This document shows, in pieces, positions 6,403-8,788 of a stretch of 8,788 bases of DNA (within the stretch, counting starts at the first letter, position 1; each line of letters begins with the position of its first letter). Under the pieces are notes generated by a model, which worked only from the letters and a program-made list of their open reading frames with translations, was not told the DNA's origin and searched no databases. Origin of the DNA: an uncultured Succinivibrio sp. (GTDB taxonomy: Bacteria > Pseudomonadota > Gammaproteobacteria > Enterobacterales > Succinivibrionaceae); NCBI GenBank assembly GCA_900767695.1, contig CAAGAC010000080.1:1-8788 (forward strand), written 5' to 3'. A program made the position numbers and the translations under genes.

Positions 6403-6435
6403 CCGATCTGGCCTTTCTGAATATATCCGATCTGG
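6403..6435. promoter_or_regulatory. Two CCGATCTGG direct repeats, candidate PdxR operator
   Basis: CCGATCTGG occurs at 6403-6411 and 6427-6435, identical and 24 bp apart start to start, in the gap between pdxR and pdxS. Weaker similarity continues 3' of each copy (TT-y-T). Direct repeats about two helical turns apart are a known arrangement for MocR dimers. The second copy lies within the predicted pdxR promoter spacer; the first sits at its transcription start. Confidence 0.55.
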
Positions 6436-6447
6436 AACTTTTCTTAA
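6420..6447 (-). promoter_or_regulatory. Candidate pdxR promoter
   Basis: On the minus strand, TTAAGA (6447-6442) and TATATT (6425-6420) match the -35 and -10 consensus at 4 and 5 of 6 bases with a 16-bp spacer. One CCGATCTGG repeat lies in the spacer, consistent with autorepression. No convincing pdxS promoter is seen; GACAAT at 6462-6467 is a weak -10 candidate that would place both repeats upstream, as expected for an activator. Confidence 0.4.
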
Positions 6448-6506
6448 GGCCACATCGGCATGACAATCCCCTTCGTTGAAAATCTTTTTGAAAGGGGAAC
6501 AAGAAC

Positions 6507-7415
6507 ATGGCCAAGGAAAAAGACGCTAAGAAGTCTGAGAAGAAGGAAGACCGCGCCAAGCTCAACCGCGAGCTTGCGCAGATGCTCAAGGGCGGCGTGA
6601 TCATGGACGTCACCACCCCGGAGCAGGCCAGGATCGCCGAGGACGCCGGCGCGTGCGCCGTGATGGCCCTAGAGAGGATCCCCGCCGACATCCGCGCGGC
6701 AGGCGGCGTCTCGCGCATGTCCGATCCCGCGATGATCCGCGGCATTCAGGAAGCCGTGTCGATCCCGGTCATGGCCAAGTGCCGCATCGGCCACTTCGCC
6801 GAGGCACAGATCCTCGAGGCCATCGAGATAGACTACATCGACGAGAGCGAGGTGCTCTCGCCTGCAGACGACGTCTACCACATCGACAAGACCCAGTTCA
6901 AGGTGCCCTTCGTCTGCGGGGCTAAGGATATCGGCGAGGCGCTGCGCCGCATCGCAGAGGGCGCCTCGATGATCAGGACCAAGGGCGAGCCGGGCACCGG
7001 CGACATCGTCCAGGCCGTGCGCCACATGCGCAGGATGAACCAGGGGATCTCCCACATCTGCTCGCTGCGCGAGGACGAGCTCTACGAGGAGGCCAAGTCT
7101 CTCCAGGTCCCGGTCGATCTCGTGCGCAGGGTCTGGAAGGACCACCGTCTGCCGGTCGTGAACTTCGCCGCAGGCGGCATCGCCACGCCGGCCGACGCCG
7201 CGCTGATGATGCAGCTTGGCGCCGAGGGCGTGTTCGTGGGATCGGGGATCTTCAAGTCGGGGGATCCTGCCAAGCGCGCCCGCGCCATCGTCCAGGCCAC
7301 CACCAACTACACCGACGCCAAGCTCATCGCCAAGCTCTCCGAGAACCTCGGCCAGGCCATGGTTGGGATCAACGAGGAGGAGATCAAGGTGCTGATGGCG
7401 CAGAGGGGGCAGTGA
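6507..7415 (+). CDS. pdxS: Pyridoxal 5'-phosphate synthase subunit PdxS
   Basis: PdxS is the synthase subunit of the DXP-independent vitamin B6 pathway. It builds PLP from ribose 5-phosphate, glyceraldehyde 3-phosphate and ammonia supplied by PdxT, inside a dodecameric core carrying glutaminase subunits. The 302 residues form a (beta/alpha)8 barrel. Active-site residues are present: D34 in VIMDVT, K91 in PVMAKCRIGH and K159 in RTKGEPGTG, each shifted by +10 from the Bacillus subtilis numbering. That shift reflects a Lys/Glu-rich N-terminal extension (MAKEKDAKKSEKKED) that is probably a flexible tail. The C-terminal FAAGGIATPADAALMMQLGAEGVFVGSGIFKSGDP phosphate-site region is intact. AAAGGGG lies 9 nt before the ATG. 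It is the first gene of an operon with pdxT and divergent from pdxR. Confidence 0.97.
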   Translation: MAKEKDAKKSEKKEDRAKLNRELAQMLKGGVIMDVTTPEQARIAEDAGACAVMALERIPADIRAAGGVSRMSDPAMIRGIQEAVSIPVMAKCRIGHFAEAQILEAIEIDYIDESEVLSPADDVYHIDKTQFKVPFVCGAKDIGEALRRIAEGASMIRTKGEPGTGDIVQAVRHMRRMNQGISHICSLREDELYEEAKSLQVPVDLVRRVWKDHRLPVVNFAAGGIATPADAALMMQLGAEGVFVGSGIFKSGDPAKRARAIVQATTNYTDAKLIAKLSENLGQAMVGINEEEIKVLMAQRGQ

Positions 7416-7981
7416 TGCAAAGGATCGCAGTGCTGGCGCTCCAGGGCGCCTTCATCGAGCACGAGCATGCGCTCTCCGATCTCGGGACCGAGGCCTTCGA
7501 GATCAGGGAGAAAAGGGATCTTGGGCGCAGCTTCGACGGCCTGGTGCTCCCAGGCGGCGAGAGCACCGTCCAGGGCAAGCTCCTGAACGATCTTGGCCTA
7601 ATGGATCCCCTGCGCAGGCTCATAAAGGACGGGCTTCCGGTGCTTGCAACCTGCGCGGGCCTCATACTGCTTGCATCGAGCATCGAGGACGACAAGGCGC
7701 GCTGGTTCGGGACGCTGCCGGTGGAAGTGCGCCGCAACGCCTACGGCAGGCAGCTTGGAAGCTTCCGCACCGAGGACGAGTACGAGGGCGTGGGCGTGAT
7801 CCCGATGACCTTCATCAGGGCGCCGTGCATCGTAAAGGCAAGGGACGGCGCCAGGGTGACCGCCAGGGTCGACGGGCGCATCGTCGGCGTCGAGTTCGGG
7901 CGCCAGATGGCGCTTGCCTTCCATCCAGAGCTCGACAAGGACCGCAGGCTCCACGAGCGCTTCCTGGAGCTTGCCGCCTGA
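7415..7981 (+). CDS. pdxT: Glutaminase subunit PdxT of PLP synthase
   Basis: PdxT hydrolyses glutamine and channels ammonia into PdxS. The 188-residue class I (triad) glutaminase has all expected parts: the ALQGAFIEHEHAL strand-helix at 8-20, LPGGEST (45-51) forming the oxyanion region, nucleophile C80 in ATCAGLILLA, and the H170/E172 pair in AFHPEL. Its length matches the family. The ATG at 7415 overlaps the pdxS stop by one base (TGATG), and GAGGGGG lies 5 nt before it; a GTG at 7412 in the same frame is too close to that site to be preferred. The one-base overlap implies translational coupling, consistent with the fixed stoichiometry of the complex. About 180 nt without a gene follow. Confidence 0.96.
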   Translation: MQRIAVLALQGAFIEHEHALSDLGTEAFEIREKRDLGRSFDGLVLPGGESTVQGKLLNDLGLMDPLRRLIKDGLPVLATCAGLILLASSIEDDKARWFGTLPVEVRRNAYGRQLGSFRTEDEYEGVGVIPMTFIRAPCIVKARDGARVTARVDGRIVGVEFGRQMALAFHPELDKDRRLHERFLELAA

Positions 7982-8067
7982 TCAGGGCGCATTCGCGCAC
8001 CGCAAGCAGCCAGCCCTGCCCCACGATGGCCCAGTGCCAGGGGGCCGGGGCCGGACTTTCCCTCCGG

Positions 8068-8076
8068 TGATATATT
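8068..8076 (+). promoter_or_regulatory. Extended -10 promoter for the cysteine hydrolase gene
   Basis: TGATATATT carries the extended TG-N motif joined to TATATT (5 of 6 match to TATAAT). No -35 is recognisable upstream, where the sequence is GC-rich, which is typical for extended -10 promoters. The predicted transcription start is near 8083, about 83 nt before the ATG. The rest of the 7982-8067 gap shows no convincing feature. Confidence 0.5.
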
Positions 8077-8081
8077 CACTC

Positions 8082-8110
8082 CAAGGCAGGGCGCCGCGCG
8101 CCCTGCCTTG
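8082..8110 (+). promoter_or_regulatory. 13-bp perfect leader hairpin
   Basis: CAAGGCAGGGCGC, a CGC loop and GCGCCCTGCCTTG form a perfect 13-bp stem. It starts at the predicted transcription start and is followed by cgtcttaaat, without a proper T-run. It could be a 5'-end stabilising hairpin, an attenuator, an operator, or a late terminator for pdxT about 100 nt upstream. The sequence cannot decide between these. Confidence 0.55.
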
Positions 8111-8165
8111 CGTCTTAAATGAAAAGCCGGCTGATCCCAGACCTTTGAACCTGAGGAGATCTTCC

Positions 8166-8693
8166 ATGCAGGACTGCCTTGCAATCATCGATGTCCAGAA
8201 CGATTTCGTGGACGGCGCGCTCGGCACGGCCGAGGCGCAGGCCATGCTCCCCGCCCTCGTGGAGAGGGCCTCCTCGTTTGATGGAAAGATTGCCTGCACC
8301 CAGGACACCCACGGGGAGGACTACCTCGACACCCCCGAGGGCAGGGCCCTGCCGATCAGGCACTGCATCAGGGGCACGAAGGGCTGGGATCTTGCCCCGG
8401 CAGTCAAGGAGATCGCCCTGAAGGCGGAGGCTGCCATCTACGAGAAGCCCGTCTTCGGGAGCCTGCGCCTGGCGCAGGATCTGACAGACGCCTTCAAGCA
8501 CGGGGAGATTGGCTCGGTCGAGCTTTGCGGGCTGTGCACCGACATCTGCGTCATCGCCAACGCCGTGCTCATCCGCACCCTCTGCCCCGAGCTGCCAGTG
8601 TCGGTGAACTCAAGGTGCTGCGCCGGAGTGACGCCTGAAAAGCACAAGGCCGCCCTCGAGGTGATGGCAAGCCTCCAGGTGAGAGTCATCTGA
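8166..8693 (+). CDS. Isochorismatase-family cysteine hydrolase, nicotinamidase-like
   Basis: This 175-residue protein has the complete catalytic triad of the family: D9 in IIDVQNDF, K94 in IYEKPVFGS and nucleophile C128 in CGLCTDICV. The HCIRGTKGW motif (66-74) is typical of nicotinamidases, which convert nicotinamide to nicotinate for NAD salvage. The metal site is incomplete compared with PncA-type enzymes: D47, H49 and H66 are present, but the position of the second conserved His in the family's DxHxxxH-like segment holds E/D residues (HGEDYLD). It may therefore be a nicotinamidase with an altered metal site or a related amidase. GAGGAG lies 7 nt before the ATG; the frame stays open further upstream, but only through the promoter and hairpin. 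It probably shares a transcript with the gene starting at 8720. Confidence 0.82.
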   Translation: MQDCLAIIDVQNDFVDGALGTAEAQAMLPALVERASSFDGKIACTQDTHGEDYLDTPEGRALPIRHCIRGTKGWDLAPAVKEIALKAEAAIYEKPVFGSLRLAQDLTDAFKHGEIGSVELCGLCTDICVIANAVLIRTLCPELPVSVNSRCCAGVTPEKHKAALEVMASLQVRVI

Positions 8694-8719
8694 AACAAGC
8701 CCAGGCAAGGAGCCGCCCG

Positions 8720-8788
8720 ATGATCATCAAGTCACGCTACAACAGCTTCTACTACGAGGACATGAGGGAGAGCGAGATCGGGGATTTC
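8720..8788 (+). CDS. N-terminus of an unidentified protein (cut by window edge)
   Basis: Only 23 codons are visible, reading MIIKSRYNSFYYEDMRES and onward, with no stop before the right edge. AAGGAG lies 7 nt before the ATG and the start is 26 nt after the cysteine hydrolase stop, so this is a real gene start in the same operon. NAD-salvage context makes a nicotinate-handling enzyme such as a phosphoribosyltransferase conceivable, but the visible residues are too few to assign a family. Confidence 0.6.
   Translation, partial: MIIKSRYNSFYYEDMRESEIGDF

Noticed and set aside
6394..6432. Three GATC sites in 39 bp in the pdxR-pdxS gap, possible Dam-methylation switch
   Set aside because: GATC is very frequent throughout this window, including in coding sequence, so the cluster is not clearly more than background.
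7914..8165. N-terminal extension of the cysteine hydrolase frame
   Set aside because: The extension overlaps the end of pdxT and passes through the promoter and hairpin; the ATG at 8166 has a good ribosome site and begins at the family's first strand.

Overview
The window is GC-rich and densely coding. It carries eight complete protein genes on both strands, one small membrane-protein gene whose start is uncertain, and the first codons of a tenth gene at the right edge. DapE and TsaD read like gammaproteobacterial (or close proteobacterial) enzymes. Vitamin B6, however, is made by the PdxS/PdxT route under a MocR-type regulator, not by the PdxA/PdxJ route typical of enteric bacteria. No mobile element, CRISPR array, tRNA or rRNA was seen, so this looks like ordinary chromosome. 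The species cannot be named from the sequence.

Layout. (1) 36-422 (+): small hydrophobic membrane protein of unknown function, closed by a 22-bp perfect palindrome at 428-449. (2) 482-2066 (-): a two-gene operon, a DUF1189-like membrane protein with a long charged, disordered tail followed 4 nt later by a secreted DUF1036-like protein. It has a good promoter (CTGACA-17-TAGAAT). (3) 2240-3391 (+): dapE, divergent from that operon across a 70-nt block of 90% GC packed with inverted repeats. (4) 3464-4911 (-): tsaD then folB, convergent with dapE and separated from it by a shared terminator hairpin. (5) 4987-6387 (-): MocR/PdxR-type regulator. (6) 6507-7981 (+): pdxS and pdxT, overlapping by one base and divergent from the regulator. 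(7) 8166-8693 (+): isochorismatase/nicotinamidase-like cysteine hydrolase behind an extended -10 promoter and a 13-bp leader hairpin. A further gene starts at 8720.

How the genes work together. PdxS and PdxT form the glutamine-dependent pyridoxal 5'-phosphate synthase. The divergent MocR protein has a PLP-binding aminotransferase-like domain and is probably its PLP-sensing regulator. Two exact 9-bp direct repeats (CCGATCTGG, 24 bp apart) between them are the best operator candidate. TsaD (tRNA t6A modification), FolB (folate) and DapE (lysine/peptidoglycan) are housekeeping. The least understood parts are the DUF1189-DUF1036 operon and the small membrane protein beside it; these are the best candidates for undescribed biology, but nothing here proves a new system.
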